The notes: generated from the sequence alone by a model not told the origin. A stretch of DNA of 64,000 nt from Chloroflexota bacterium (GCA_028875185.1 JAPPFH010000077.1:1-64000); one strand, 5' to 3'; positions 19,089 to 27,836 are shown, counted from the stretch's first letter. Made by a program: numbers and translations.

Positions 19089-19538
19089 CTATCCGTTGAT
19101 CTCTAGATGTGCTACATCAGATAACAACCATTGTGAAGCAGTTTTGATTACATTTTCTACAGGCATGCGGGTTTTCCCTCGAATAGCACACTCCCATATT
19201 ATTAGAATTCGCCAGCCTTTGCGATCAAGACATCTTAAGTTTCTGCGATCTCGTTCAATGGTTCTGGTTATTTTGGGTTTCCAGTATCCAGTTCGGGTAG
19301 CCGGCCATCTGAACAAATGACAAGTATGACCGTGCCAAAAGCAACCATTTATGAAAATGACTGCTTTGTAGCGAGCAAAAACCATATCGGGTTTACCGGG
19401 CAACTTACGGACGTGCAGTCGGTAGCGAAAACCCTTCGCATGCAACCCCTTACGTATCAAGAGCTCAGGCTGAGTGTCTTTCGCCCTAATTCTTGACATC
19501 ACCTGGCTACGTTTCGCAGGACTGAATGTATCAGTCAT
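19089..19538 (-). CDS. vsr: Very short patch repair endonuclease Vsr
   Basis: About 149 residues. 'SPAKRSQVMSRIRAKDTQPE' (N-terminal), 'GKPDMVFARYKAVIFINGCFWHGH' with catalytic Asp and the zinc/His cluster, and 'WKPKI...ERDRRN' are diagnostic. The frame opens ten codons earlier (19568), but the ATG at 19538 has GGAG nine bases upstream and matches the usual Vsr N-terminus, so it is preferred. It nicks 5' of the T in T:G mismatches arising from 5-methylcytosine and is first in the R-M operon. Confidence 0.92.
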   Translation of the reverse strand: MTDTFSPAKRSQVMSRIRAKDTQPELLIRKGLHAKGFRYRLHVRKLPGKPDMVFARYKAVIFINGCFWHGHTCHLFRWPATRTGYWKPKITRTIERDRRNLRCLDRKGWRILIIWECAIRGKTRMPVENVIKTASQWLLSDVAHLEING

Positions 19539-19640
19539 TTCATCCATCTCCATGAGATTGAAAGCCATTTTGACATATAATATTCTTTAGCACAAGTGTT
19601 TTAGTACATTTTCTCTCTCCAATTACCAATACCAAATGTT

Positions 19641-20732
19641 TCAAGCGATAGTTACTTCATCATTGAGATACACATCCTGTATCGCGTTGAGCAGGCGCGC
19701 GCCGTCAGCCATTGGGCGCTGGAAAGCTTTGCGGCCGCTGATCAAGCCCATGCCGCCAGCGCGTTTGTTGATCACCGCGGTCGAGACTGCCTCGGCGAAG
19801 TCGTTTGCGCCGCTGGCGCCGCCGGAGTTGATCAAACCGACCTTGCCCATATAACCATTGGCGACCTGGTAGCGCGTCAAGTCGATTGGATGCTCGCTGC
19901 TAAGCTGGCTGTAAATCCGTTCATCCAGCTTGCCGTAAGATGAGTCGCCGCTGTTCAGCGCGCGGTAGCCGTAGTTCTGGGTCGGCAGCTTCTGCTTGAC
20001 GATATCGGCGCCCAGGGTCACGCCGAGGTGATTGGCTTGCCCAGTGAGGTCGGCGCTGGATTCGTGATTGACGCCGTTTAACGTGAATGCGGGATTGCGC
20101 ATATAGCACCAGAGGATGGTCGCCATGCCCAGTTCGTGGGCGAGGGCGAAGGCTTCGGCCACTTCTACCATCTGGCGGTTGGAATCGGCTGACCCGAAAT
20201 AAACGGTGGCGCCAACGGCGACCGCGCCCATATCCCAGGCTTGCTGGATGGTGCCGAACATGATCTGCTCGTGCGTGTTAGGATGGGTGACCAACTCGTT
20301 GTGGTTGACCTTGACGATAAAGGGGATGCGATGGGCATAGCGGCGGGCGGTCAAGCCGAGGACGCCGAAGGTCGATGCGACGGCGTTGCAGCCGCCCTCC
20401 AGCGCCAGCTCAACGATCCTGGCGGGATCGAAGTATGCCGGGTTGGGGGCGAATGATGCGCCAGCAGAATGCTCGATGCCCTGATCGACGGGCAATATCG
20501 AGACATATCCGGTGCCGCCAAGTCGGCCGCCGTCGTAAATCTGCTGCAAGCTGCGGATGACTTGCGGATTGCGGTCGCTATCCAGCCAGACGCGCTCGGT
20601 GAAGTCGGGACCGGGCAGCGCCAGGTCTTCGTGCGGGATGGTGTCGCAGCGGTGGTTGAGCAGATAATCGGCTTCTTCGCCGAGATATTCGGCGATCGTG
20701 TCGACGCGGATGTCAGGGGATGCTATTGCCAT
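19641..20732 (-). CDS. fbaB: Class I fructose-bisphosphate aldolase (DhnA/FbaB type)
   Basis: 363 residues from ATG 20732, which has AAGGAC six bases upstream; the longer open frame is not needed. '[13 protein letters not shown]', 'IVKVNHNEL', '[16 protein letters not shown]' (Schiff-base lysine region) and '[10 protein letters not shown]' match archaeal-type class I aldolases. It cleaves fructose-1,6-bisphosphate to two triose phosphates in glycolysis, or the reverse in gluconeogenesis. Transcribed alone, downstream of a gap that carries a hairpin repeat. Confidence 0.9.
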   Translation of the reverse strand: MAIASPDIRVDTIAEYLGEEADYLLNHRCDTIPHEDLALPGPDFTERVWLDSDRNPQVIRSLQQIYDGGRLGGTGYVSILPVDQGIEHSAGASFAPNPAYFDPARIVELALEGGCNAVASTFGVLGLTARRYAHRIPFIVKVNHNELVTHPNTHEQIMFGTIQQAWDMGAVAVGATVYFGSADSNRQMVEVAEAFALAHELGMATILWCYMRNPAFTLNGVNHESSADLTGQANHLGVTLGADIVKQKLPTQNYGYRALNSGDSSYGKLDERIYSQLSSEHPIDLTRYQVANGYMGKVGLINSGGASGANDFAEAVSTAVINKRAGGMGLISGRKAFQRPMADGARLLNAIQDVYLNDEVTIA

Positions 20733-20832
20733 TATAAAGTCCTTTTGCTGTAAGGATTCAATCTGAATTATATCAGCAAGGGGCGCTGTTCTCTGTGTCA
20801 TCTCTATTCTTTAACTTGCAAATATCGAAATT

Positions 20833-20890
20833 TGTAGGGGCGTTTGACCCGCTGTGTCTACGCGCGGCGCTGAAACGCGCTCCGTAATGC
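20833..20890. repeat. gtaggggcg-type hairpin with nested 20-bp motif (copy 3)
   Basis: 'tgtaggggcgttt' and 'gaaacgc' are the arms of a hairpin that occurs uninterrupted at 27810-27834 and 42478-42505. Here the loop is expanded by gacccgctgtgtctacgcg; the GTGTCTACGCG core is at 20854-20864. Lies in the gap between the aldolase and the divergent hypothetical gene. Confidence 0.65.
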
Positions 20891-21003
20891 GGTAAGCTAT
20901 TCGACGGGCTTCTCGGCGAGACGCCACTACATTGGCGATCCAAATCGGATTGGTTATTCGGCCTAAACCAAGTCGCTACAAGCAAGCGACAGCGGTCAAA
21001 GTG

Positions 21004-21600
21004 ATGCGAACAAAGTTGACAGAGCCACAGACCAGGCGGCTGCGCCAACTTCGCGCAGCCGCCGAAGCGCGCGACCCCGAGCGCTGTCAATACCTGCTGA
21101 AGACCCTGTTCATGGATTTGGAGTTTTACCTGGCGCTGGCGGTGGCGGTTGAACGGGCGCAGGTCTTTCTGGAGACCTTCGAGCTCTATTACCCCGATGG
21201 GGGTTTCGCGCGACAGATTTTGGCGCAGATGGTCAATACGGGCACGGCGCCTTCGCGTCTGCCACCCGAAGCGCAGCGAGACTTCGAATATCCGGGCGCG
21301 GCGAATTACATGAAGGCGCTGTCTGATCTGGCGCATGCGCTGCAACCGGGTCCGCTGCCGCCGCGCATCGGTTATTTGGTTGAGGCGACGGTGAACGCGA
21401 TCATGGCGGAACTGGTCGAGCATTATTATGGGCGGCGCATGGCTGACTGGCAGATCATGCGGGAGAAGCCGGCGACGCCGGAAGCGCGCCAAATTGCCTT
21501 GGCTTTTTGGAGCGATGAGGAAGTCGCGCTGCTTGATACCGATAACTGGCTGAGCCTGGCCGACAGCCTTGAGGCGCAATTCCAGCATCAGTTGCGCTGA
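21004..21600 (+). CDS. Conserved hypothetical protein, mostly helical
   Basis: I do not recognise this family. The frame is open from a TTG at 20932, but ATG at 21004 (or the GTG just before it) gives a more natural start, 'MRTKLTEPQTRRLRQLR'; no strong ribosome-binding site decides. About 198 residues, predicted helical, with no cysteines of note, no signal peptide and no membrane span. Central 'GAANYMKALSDLAHALQPGPLPPRIGYLVEATVNAI'-like helices (quoted in part) could form a small bundle. Codon use resembles the neighbours, so it is probably native. Confidence 0.55.
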   Translation: MRTKLTEPQTRRLRQLRAAAEARDPERCQYLLKTLFMDLEFYLALAVAVERAQVFLETFELYYPDGGFARQILAQMVNTGTAPSRLPPEAQRDFEYPGAANYMKALSDLAHALQPGPLPPRIGYLVEATVNAIMAELVEHYYGRRMADWQIMREKPATPEARQIALAFWSDEEVALLDTDNWLSLADSLEAQFQHQLR

Positions 21601-21688
21601 CGCTTTGCGAGTGTTACATTTTGCAAACGTGAAAGTTAGGATTAATCATAAGCAAGCTATGCGTTCATTTACCCGTTCAATCGAGAGT

Positions 21689-21738
21689 TGTAGGGGCGAG
21701 CGAACTGCAGTGTCTACGCGCAGCGGGGGCTCGCCCAC
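21689..21738. repeat. gtaggggcgagc-type hairpin with nested 20-bp motif (copy 4)
   Basis: Arms 'gtaggggcgagc' and 'ggctcgccc' enclose gaactgcagtgtctacgcgcagc; the core GTGTCTACGCG is at 21710-21720. Sits 75 bp before the phytanoyl-CoA dioxygenase start. Confidence 0.65.
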
Positions 21739-21812
21739 ATTTGCCATATCCTTCCATCGACGAAACTGCATGACGAATGTGTAGCTGATTCTGGCGATTG
21801 GGGAGTTTCGAC

Positions 21813-22655
21813 TTGAAACAGGATGAGTTTGGCTTGGAAGCGCCGCCAGCCGGATTGTACGAATTCAGCGCAGAGATCGGGGCCGGCATCGACGGCTTCG
21901 CCAAGGTGACCGATGCCGATATTGAAGCGTTTCACACGCTGGGCTTCATGGTGATTCACAATGCGATTGATCGTGCCGCTATCGAGGCCGGACGCGCGGC
22001 CATACACGATTTGATCCTCAGCCATGACAATGACAACATCATGGTTGAATCAGTTGTGGGCGAACGCTTCTTCGAGCTGCCCGATGAAGAGCGCTTGGAC
22101 AGCGTGCGCAAGATGATGCCGGTCGTCCCCTTTGACACGCGCATGCAGGCGGCATCAGAGAACGCGGCGCTGCTGGACCTGCTGGGGCGCATCATGGGCG
22201 AGCGGGCTGACCTGTCGCAAGATCAGGCGATGCTCAAACCGCCGCGGATCGGGCGCGAGAAGCCCTGGCATCAGGATATGGCTTATTTCGATTATCCGAC
22301 CGAGACGACAATCGTCGGCGCCTGGATCGCGCTGGACGAGGCAAGCGCGGAAAACGGCTGCATGATGGTGATCCCCGGCAGCCATCGCGATGGACCGATG
22401 CCGCACTGGACGCGGCGCGATTGGCAAATCTGCGATACTGATGTCCGCCTTGGTGAAATCGCCGCTGTGCCCTTGCCGCCGGGCGGCTGTTTGCTGTTTC
22501 ACTGCCTTTTGCATCACGGCACGCCGCCCACGCGCTCAAATCGGCGGCGCTGGGCGCTGCAGTTTCATTATTGCCCGGCGAGCGTCAATCGACTGCCCAA
22601 CAGCGATCAGCGGCTCAGCGTCTTCGGGACGGACGGGCTAGAGGTCACCTGTTAG
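21813..22655 (+). CDS. Phytanoyl-CoA dioxygenase (PhyH) family Fe(II)/2-oxoglutarate oxygenase
   Basis: About 280 residues. 'WHQDMAYFDYP' supplies the HxD iron ligands and 'HHGTPPTRSNRRRWALQFHY' the distal histidine and the 2-oxoglutarate-binding arginine; 'NGCMMVIPGSH' is the usual strand between them. The start is a TTG with GGGGAG seven bases upstream; a second TTG further upstream lacks one. Members hydroxylate small metabolites (lipid side chains, ectoine and others); substrate is open. A small membrane protein gene follows at 17 bp. Confidence 0.85.
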   Translation: MKQDEFGLEAPPAGLYEFSAEIGAGIDGFAKVTDADIEAFHTLGFMVIHNAIDRAAIEAGRAAIHDLILSHDNDNIMVESVVGERFFELPDEERLDSVRKMMPVVPFDTRMQAASENAALLDLLGRIMGERADLSQDQAMLKPPRIGREKPWHQDMAYFDYPTETTIVGAWIALDEASAENGCMMVIPGSHRDGPMPHWTRRDWQICDTDVRLGEIAAVPLPPGGCLLFHCLLHHGTPPTRSNRRRWALQFHYCPASVNRLPNSDQRLSVFGTDGLEVTC

Positions 22656-22672
22656 GCAATTCTGGAAATGCC

Positions 22673-22948
22673 GTGATCTTCGTCCTCTTCATCCTCGTGA
22701 ACCTGCTGCTGATGACAACGCTATTCGCCTTCGGCGTGTATCAGTTCCTGCAAGTCGAGGAAAAGCGCAAGCGCAGCAAACTGCTGATTGATGCCGGTTT
22801 GGACGCAGATGAACTGCGAGCCCTGCTGAGCGCCGACAGGCAGGATGAAGCCATCATCCGTTTGATGCGCGCGGCCGATGTCGATCGCTTCACCGCCGAG
22901 TCCGCGCTGACGCAGCTTAGAGGCACGTCCATTGCTAAGGAATCGTAG
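22673..22948 (+). CDS. Small single-pass membrane protein, unknown
   Basis: 91 residues from GTG 22673: one membrane helix (about 1-24, 'MIFVLFILVNLLLMTTLFAF'), a short basic stretch 'EEKRKRSK' and a cytoplasmic helical domain of about 55 residues. An open frame continues upstream into the dioxygenase gene, but those extra codons look like out-of-frame shadow. Short distance to the dioxygenase suggests co-transcription. No family recognised. Confidence 0.5.
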   Translation: MIFVLFILVNLLLMTTLFAFGVYQFLQVEEKRKRSKLLIDAGLDADELRALLSADRQDEAIIRLMRAADVDRFTAESALTQLRGTSIAKES

Positions 22949-22964
22949 GGGCGAGCATTGCTGT

Positions 22965-23019
22965 CCCCCATCCCCCCCCCCCTTGCCGTAGTGCAGTGTC
23001 TACGCGCACCCCACAAGGA
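22965..23019. repeat. Host repeat, left part, with nested 20-bp motif (copy 5)
   Basis: 'cccccatccccc' and 'ccccttgcc' match the left part of the host repeat at 2471 and, inverted, at 43592-43710. The motif (core 22996-23006) interrupts between 'ccttgcc' and 'ccccacaagg', a different insertion point from the one used at 2485. The run of 12 or more Cs could be a site of polymorphism. Confidence 0.7.
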
Positions 23020-23192
23020 CTGAGGACAGGACAGGTTTGGTCTAATCGAAAATTTATGGTATAAGTTAGACTTCGAAAGCATCTATCCTGGCGAAAACTG
23101 TAGGGGCGACCCAGTGGGTCGCCCGAAATAGCCCAAGCAAACACGAAATTTGCGACGAAATTCTGCCCGCCGCAAAACTGTCCTGTCGTCAG
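23020..23192 (+). mobile_element. 173-bp MITE-like element, copy 1
   Basis: Ends are ctgaggacaggacag and, on the other strand, ctgacgacaggacag: 15-bp terminal inverted repeats with one mismatch. The centre carries the hairpin taggggcgacccagtgggtcgccc. No coding capacity. An inverted copy of exactly the same length lies at 55271-55443; hand alignment finds 13 differences in 173 positions. Both copies sit inside the C-rich host repeat. No target duplication is evident here: the flanks are 'cccacaagga' and 'tcttcatgtg'. Confidence 0.82.
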
Positions 23193-23222
23193 TCTTCATG
23201 TGGGAGGGGTTTGGGGTGGGGG
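23193..23222. repeat. Host repeat, right end
   Basis: 'gtgggaggggtttggggtggggg' is the reverse complement of the start of the 43592-43710 repeat. With the left part at 22965 it brackets the MITE, so this locus was one host repeat whose middle is now occupied by the element. Confidence 0.65.
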
Positions 23223-23277
23223 TATGCGGGTAATTTGCTTCATGAGTATCCTGATTTGCCACAGTACCGGACAAGCC

Positions 23278-24480
23278 TTACAGTTTTCGCGCTGAATTTA
23301 TATGCGCGAGGATGCGCTCGGCACGAACGTCCCAGGCATAGTGCTCCAGCGCCCGCTCTCGAGCGCGTTTCTCCAGCTCCGCCCGCAAGACCTCATCACA
23401 GCGGAGGCTATAAATCGCTTCTGACCAAGCGGCGACATCGTTCGGCGGCAGCAGCAGCGCCGTTTCGCGATCGGTCACCACATCCGACCAGGACGGCAGA
23501 TCAGAGGCGACGATGGCGCGCCCGGCGGCCATGTATTCAAAAAGCTTCATCGGAGAGGCGTATTGCGCAAAATGCGCCTCCGCTGGGAGCGGCAGCGCGC
23601 AGACATCAAAGGCGCCGAGGTAAAGCGGCACTTCATCCGGCGGGACGTGGCCGGCGTATAGAAAGCGCTCGGGCGGCATGCCCAGGTCGCGCCAGCGATT
23701 CCGCAGTGAATCAGCCATATCATCGGGGCCCCCGACCAGCGCGAGGCAAACGCCGTCTACCGCCGCCAGCGCCTCAACCAGCATGCCGACCCCCTTGTCC
23801 ATGCCCAGTGTTTGCAGCCGGCCCACATAACCGACGATGAAAGCCTGCTGAGACCAGCCAATCAGTCCGCGGGCGGCCGCTCGATCACGCTTTTGATCAA
23901 AGCGCGCGCGGCGGATGCCATCATGCTCGACGATGATTCGAGCGGGGTCGGCGCCGCGCATGCGGATGAGATCCTCTCGGAGCCGCGGCGTAATGGCGAT
24001 GACGCTGCCGGCGCTCGTTACGACTTGACGCTGCAGCGCCGCGCCTCGTCCCGAAGCGGGAAACTGATGCGCTTCGAAAGCCAGCGAGGGCTTCGCTCTC
24101 ATTCGGGCAAGCAGGGACATGATGATGGCATCGCGGCTGTAATAGATATCGGCGCGCGTGAATTGGAGCAGGATGACGCTCGCCAGCGCGTATGACAGTT
24201 GCAATATGTAGAATGCCAACCGGGCGCCGGCGCTGTCGGCAGGGAACAGCGGGAAGAGGTCAATGCAAGGAATGCGGCGCAACTTGAAGTTGGCGCCCAC
24301 GCCGTAGTAGTGAAATGGATCGGCGACCGCGCGCATTTCGCGTGTGTTCCAGCGGCGCGCCACCCAGAGGGTGACATCGCAGCCAGCGGCGGCGAAGGCT
24401 TCGCAATTCTGCATGATTTGCAGTCCATGCGCCTTCTCGGTCGGCAGGCGCATGGTTGAGATGTAGAGCAGCTTTGGCAT
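23278..24480 (-). CDS. Glycosyltransferase family 4 (GT-B fold)
   Basis: 400 residues from ATG 24480. N-terminal Rossmann-like domain 'KLLYISTMRLPTEKAHGLQ' and C-terminal nucleotide-sugar domain with 'VGYVGRLQTLGMDKGV', 'LALVGG' and the EX7E-type segment 'SPMKLFEYMAAGRAIVASDLP' are typical of GT4. It transfers an activated sugar to an unknown acceptor, presumably for surface polysaccharide or glycolipid. No Shine-Dalgarno is apparent before the ATG; a TTG five codons upstream is the alternative. No other cell-wall gene is adjacent. Confidence 0.85.
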   Translation of the reverse strand: MPKLLYISTMRLPTEKAHGLQIMQNCEAFAAAGCDVTLWVARRWNTREMRAVADPFHYYGVGANFKLRRIPCIDLFPLFPADSAGARLAFYILQLSYALASVILLQFTRADIYYSRDAIIMSLLARMRAKPSLAFEAHQFPASGRGAALQRQVVTSAGSVIAITPRLREDLIRMRGADPARIIVEHDGIRRARFDQKRDRAAARGLIGWSQQAFIVGYVGRLQTLGMDKGVGMLVEALAAVDGVCLALVGGPDDMADSLRNRWRDLGMPPERFLYAGHVPPDEVPLYLGAFDVCALPLPAEAHFAQYASPMKLFEYMAAGRAIVASDLPSWSDVVTDRETALLLPPNDVAAWSEAIYSLRCDEVLRAELEKRARERALEHYAWDVRAERILAHINSARKL

Positions 24481-24516
24481 ATTGCGGCACTTCAAAATTG
24501 GCGACGAATATACACC

Positions 24517-25752
24517 TCAGCTTTTCGATTGCCGCGGCAAAAGCAAGCTTAGCGCGCCAGCGGCCGCGATCATCACGGCGACGATTTGGAAGGTCAGCGA
24601 CAAGCCGATCTGATCCGAGATGAAGCCGATGGCGAGCGAGCCGATGGCGCCGGTGGCGAAGATGAAGCCCAGTATCGCGCCTGAGGCGAAGCCCTTGCGC
24701 ATTGGAATCAAGTCCTGCGCCATGACAACGATCAAGCTGTGCGCGCCGCCAGACAAGCCGCCCGCCGCGATCGCCAGGAAGAAGGCGAAGGCGCCCTCGT
24801 ACGCGGGCAGCAGAAAGAACGCTGGCGCCGAAAAGAGCATGCTAAGCATCATCACCATCCGCCGATCGAAGCGATCCGCCAGGCGGCCGAAAATCAAACC
24901 GGAGACGGCTGAGGCGATCCAATACGAGCTTGTGATGGCGCCATAGGCGGCTGGGTCCCAGCCTTTTTGCTCAAAGAGAACCGGCACAAACGCGACCGAA
25001 CCTTGCTGCCCCAATCCACGCAGCAGAACGATCACACCGAGGATCAGAAAGGCGAATAAAGGCAAATGCTCCTTCGCGCCGTTTTCGCGCTCGGACTTGC
25101 GTTTATTCTGCGCTTCGTGATGTTCGTGATGGCGCGGGATGCTGGTAGCCATCAAGAATATAGCGGGCAGCGATATCACGGACAGCAGAATGATCGGCGT
25201 GAGATTGTTCTGAATGCCGAAATGGTGGACGCCGACGGCTTTGCCCAACTGGCCGAGCAAATCCGGATTGGCCCGCTCCAGCAAAATGCCGGCAATGGCA
25301 GGTCCCAGCGCCAGACCGGTCTGCCCCATCAGGAAGAATAGCGCCATGTTGAAGGCGGAGCGCCGCGGCACGGCTTCAGCCGCATGGAGCGCGCCAACCG
25401 GATGCAGCGCGCCGCTGCCAATTGGCGCCAGCACTATGGGAATAAACATAAGCCAGTAGTGACGGGTGGCGGCGGCCAGTATCACGCCGAGCGTAAATAA
25501 ACCGACGTGAAAAGCCAAGCCGAGCGTGCCGAGCGCGCGCCCGCCGGAGCGATCGGCGCGGATGCCGAAGTACGGTTGTGTGATCGCGCCGAGCAATTGG
25601 GCGATGCTGACTGCCAATCCGATTTGGATGTTGCTCATGGGCAAGATGCCGGCGGCGAGGAAGGTCAGCAGCACCGGCGTCATCGACGAGAAGATGTCGT
25701 TGGTCAAATGCCCGATGCAGACCGCCCACAGCAGCCGAATATGACGCGGCAT
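24517..25752 (-). CDS. MFS transporter, fosmidomycin-resistance (Fsr) type
   Basis: About 411 residues, twelve hydrophobic segments. 'RHIRLLWAVCIGHLTNDIFSS' at the N-terminus, 'QPYFGIRADRSGGR' (motif A region) and 'GSGALHPVGALHAAE' are characteristic of the Fsr family. A His-rich cytoplasmic loop ('HHEHHE', middle of the protein) separates the two halves. ATG 25752 has AAGGGG nine bases upstream and is preferred to a TTG seven codons earlier. Family members export fosmidomycin and other small anions; true substrate unknown. Confidence 0.85.
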   Translation of the reverse strand: MPRHIRLLWAVCIGHLTNDIFSSMTPVLLTFLAAGILPMSNIQIGLAVSIAQLLGAITQPYFGIRADRSGGRALGTLGLAFHVGLFTLGVILAAATRHYWLMFIPIVLAPIGSGALHPVGALHAAEAVPRRSAFNMALFFLMGQTGLALGPAIAGILLERANPDLLGQLGKAVGVHHFGIQNNLTPIILLSVISLPAIFLMATSIPRHHEHHEAQNKRKSERENGAKEHLPLFAFLILGVIVLLRGLGQQGSVAFVPVLFEQKGWDPAAYGAITSSYWIASAVSGLIFGRLADRFDRRMVMMLSMLFSAPAFFLLPAYEGAFAFFLAIAAGGLSGGAHSLIVVMAQDLIPMRKGFASGAILGFIFATGAIGSLAIGFISDQIGLSLTFQIVAVMIAAAGALSLLLPRQSKS

Positions 25753-25846
25753 AGGGTGACGCCCCTTGCTCAAATGGCGTCAATGATAATCTCAGTATTG
25801 GTAGATGAGAATGCGGATTGTGGCGGATATGCAGGTGGAGCTGCCG

Positions 25847-26179
25847 TTAATCGATATTCGTCAGTCGCCCCCAGACTTCTCTATCGTTAACATTATCCTG
25901 GTCAGACTTGGAGTAGATATGGATAAACAAGATGGATTCGCTTGTTTGAAGATAATATATGACGCGAAAGCCACCCCGTTTGCCGCGGCGTGCCGACCGA
26001 TTCGTCATGCGTATTTTGTATATCGGCAGGCCGTAACCGCGAACAATATCGCCGCGGGCGTTCTTGTGCTGCATTTCCGACTCTAGCGCCGCCAGGTCAT
26101 CTTCAATGCGCCGATATCGTTTACGCAGACGAGCGAAGTCTCGGGCGAAATCTTCCGAATACCTGAATTGCAGGGGCAT
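25847..26179 (-). CDS. RelE/ParE-superfamily toxin
   Basis: 110 residues beginning 'LQFRYSEDFARDFARLRKRYR', with 'GLPIYKIRM', 'KRGGFRVIYYL' and a C-terminal 'LFIHIYSKSD', the strand order of RelE/ParE toxins. The basic core residues expected for ribosome-dependent mRNA cleavage (Arg/Lys in 'RSARRGKRGGFR') are present. It starts 11 bases after the stop of the acidic upstream gene, which is its likely antitoxin. Confidence 0.78.
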   Translation of the reverse strand: MPLQFRYSEDFARDFARLRKRYRRIEDDLAALESEMQHKNARGDIVRGYGLPIYKIRMTNRSARRGKRGGFRVIYYLQTSESILFIHIYSKSDQDNVNDREVWGRLTNID

Positions 26180-26190
26180 CGGCGAATCGC

Positions 26191-26541
26191 TTACTCGCAG
26201 GTTTCATGAAGATAATCACGGAACTGCTCTGCCGTCAGCACATGTCCCGCCAAGTATCCCTTCCAGCCTTGCTTGATACCCTGCAAGACTTCGTGACGCG
26301 TCGGGTCGCGGTAAGGCTCGTCGTCTTCATCGTTATCAAGCGGTGTCGGTTCGTAGTCGCCTGCTTTGTATTCCGCTTCCGCCTCGTGTAGCGCCGCGAC
26401 GATCTCTTCGTTGCTGGGCTCGCCGAAGATCTCTTCGTACAGGTCCCGCAACTGCTGTTCTGAAAGTGAATCCAGATCCAATTCCGCGATTCGCTCGCGG
26501 TCGCTCTTGCGGGGCTTTTTGACTTCCGAAGCTTGTGCCAT
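26191..26541 (-). CDS. Acidic putative antitoxin partner of the RelE/ParE-like toxin
   Basis: 116 residues, strongly acidic ('NDEDDEPYRDP' and many Glu), with 'LDLDSLSEQQLRDLYEEIFG'. ATG 26541 has GGAGG five bases upstream; an ATG four codons earlier overlaps that site. No helix-turn-helix is evident. Gene order antitoxin-toxin and the 11-bp spacing are the main reasons for the call. I do not recognise the family by sequence. Confidence 0.55.
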   Translation of the reverse strand: MAQASEVKKPRKSDRERIAELDLDSLSEQQLRDLYEEIFGEPSNEEIVAALHEAEAEYKAGDYEPTPLDNDEDDEPYRDPTRHEVLQGIKQGWKGYLAGHVLTAEQFRDYLHETCE

Positions 26542-26689
26542 TACCGCCTCCATCGCAAAGGCGCATGTCTCCCTCGCGCAATTGAATTGTATCGCAGTAT
26601 CCGCGCTTATCCATGCGCTGTGATATAGGGAGTGGAGAATACTGACGATACGGATTCAGCCCGATCTTGTCAAGCAATCTCTGTGCCGG

Positions 26690-26709
26690 CGGTCAGTGTC
26701 CACGCGACC
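26690..26709 (+). repeat. 20-bp motif, solitary copy 6
   Basis: cggtcagtgtccacgcgacc: one base different from the consensus core (C for T at 26701). It is not inside a recognisable hairpin. It lies in the 291-bp gap between the antitoxin gene and the divergent PIG-L gene, which otherwise shows nothing. Confidence 0.55.
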
Positions 26710-26832
26710 TTTGGTGAATTACCCCGTGTGCAATTCGGCAAGCATCGCAACTCTGCGATATTCACCACTCCCGTGATATACTGCCAGCCGGCGCGCTTTG
26801 AGGCGGGCGGATCACCAGATAGAGGACAAGCC

Positions 26833-27651
26833 ATGACGATTGATTACAGTGCGCTGCAAGCCATCCCCCAGCGCGAGGAGCCTTATCATATTGTGGTGAC
26901 AGCCGCGCATCATGACGATATTGAATTCGGCGTGGCCGGCAGCGTCGCCCGCTGGATCCGCGAGGAAGGCGCGACCGTGACCTATGTCATCATCACCGAT
27001 GGCGGCGCCGGCAGCAACGATCCGGACGTCACGCGCGAGCAGCTGATCGAATTGCGCTATGCCGAGCAGATGGAGGCGGCGGCTCGCGTCGGCGTGCGCG
27101 ATGTGCGCTTCCTCGGTTATCCCGATGGCTGCCTGGAGGCGACGCTTGCTGTGCGGCGCGATATCACGCGCGTCATCCGCGAGACCAAGCCTTATCGCGT
27201 CGTCTGCCAAGACCCGACGAGCGTCTTCGTGCATCGCGGTTATGTCAATCATCCCGACCACCGCGCGGCCGGCGAAGCCTCGATTTACGCCGTTTTCCCC
27301 AGCGCCGAAACGCGGCCGATCTTCCCCGAGCTGCTGGCCGAGGGCTTCGAGCCGCATAAGATCGGCGAGCTCTACTTGAATCTGACGCCAGATCCGACCC
27401 ACTACCATGACATCAGCAGCACGATTGAACTTAAGATGGCTGCCCTAAGCGCCCATGTCTCCCAGATCGGCGCCGGCGACGACTTCGAGAACGGCGCGAA
27501 GAAGTGGCTGATGCAAGGCAATCGCGATGGCGGTGCGATGGTCGGGGTCGAATACGCCGAGTATTTCCGTGTGCTGAAGTTCGATGAAGAGCGAGAGAGT
27601 TGGTACAAAGAGGAGCTGGAGCGGCGTGAACGCGAGGCGGCGCTGAAGTAG
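26833..27651 (+). CDS. PIG-L/LmbE-type deacetylase
   Basis: 272 residues from ATG 26833, with GAGGAC upstream. Family members are zinc-dependent N-deacetylases of N-acetyl-glucosaminyl groups. The signature AHPDD(A/I)E appears as 'AAHHDDIEFG', histidine replacing proline, while the metal ligands His-Asp-Asp are kept; the third ligand lies in 'NHPDHRAAGEA'. The frame remains open far upstream, but the region before 26833 has no start with a ribosome-binding site. Substrate unknown; perhaps sugar-derived, given other carbohydrate genes nearby. Confidence 0.85.
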   Translation: MTIDYSALQAIPQREEPYHIVVTAAHHDDIEFGVAGSVARWIREEGATVTYVIITDGGAGSNDPDVTREQLIELRYAEQMEAAARVGVRDVRFLGYPDGCLEATLAVRRDITRVIRETKPYRVVCQDPTSVFVHRGYVNHPDHRAAGEASIYAVFPSAETRPIFPELLAEGFEPHKIGELYLNLTPDPTHYHDISSTIELKMAALSAHVSQIGAGDDFENGAKKWLMQGNRDGGAMVGVEYAEYFRVLKFDEERESWYKEELERREREAALK

Positions 27652-27748
27652 ATTCGGCCTCTCGCCACACTCTGGTTGCCTCGCCAATGCCTCTTGCAAA
27701 TCAATACTTAGCTTGCAGATAACAACAGACGCGATCCTGTTCGAAAGA

Positions 27749-27836
27749 TGTAGGAGATCGTATAGACACTGACCGTCAGCCGCCCGTCGATAGATTGCCC
27801 GAATACAATCGGGCGTTTCACGAAACGCCCCTACAG
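27749..27836. repeat. Compound hairpin repeat with nested 20-bp motif (copy 7)
   Basis: Starts gatgtagg, carries the motif on the minus strand (core variant cgtatagacac, 27759-27769), then 'gccgcccgtcga' and ends with the perfect hairpin cgggcgtttcacgaaacgcccctaca. The same compound repeat, without the motif, is at 42428-42505; the last 31 bases are identical in both. Confidence 0.65.

Noticed and set aside
23010..23202. Target-site duplication for MITE copy 1
   Set aside because: The flanks (cccacaagga and tcttcatgtg) are not direct repeats. They look partly inverted only because the host repeat is itself quasi-palindromic.
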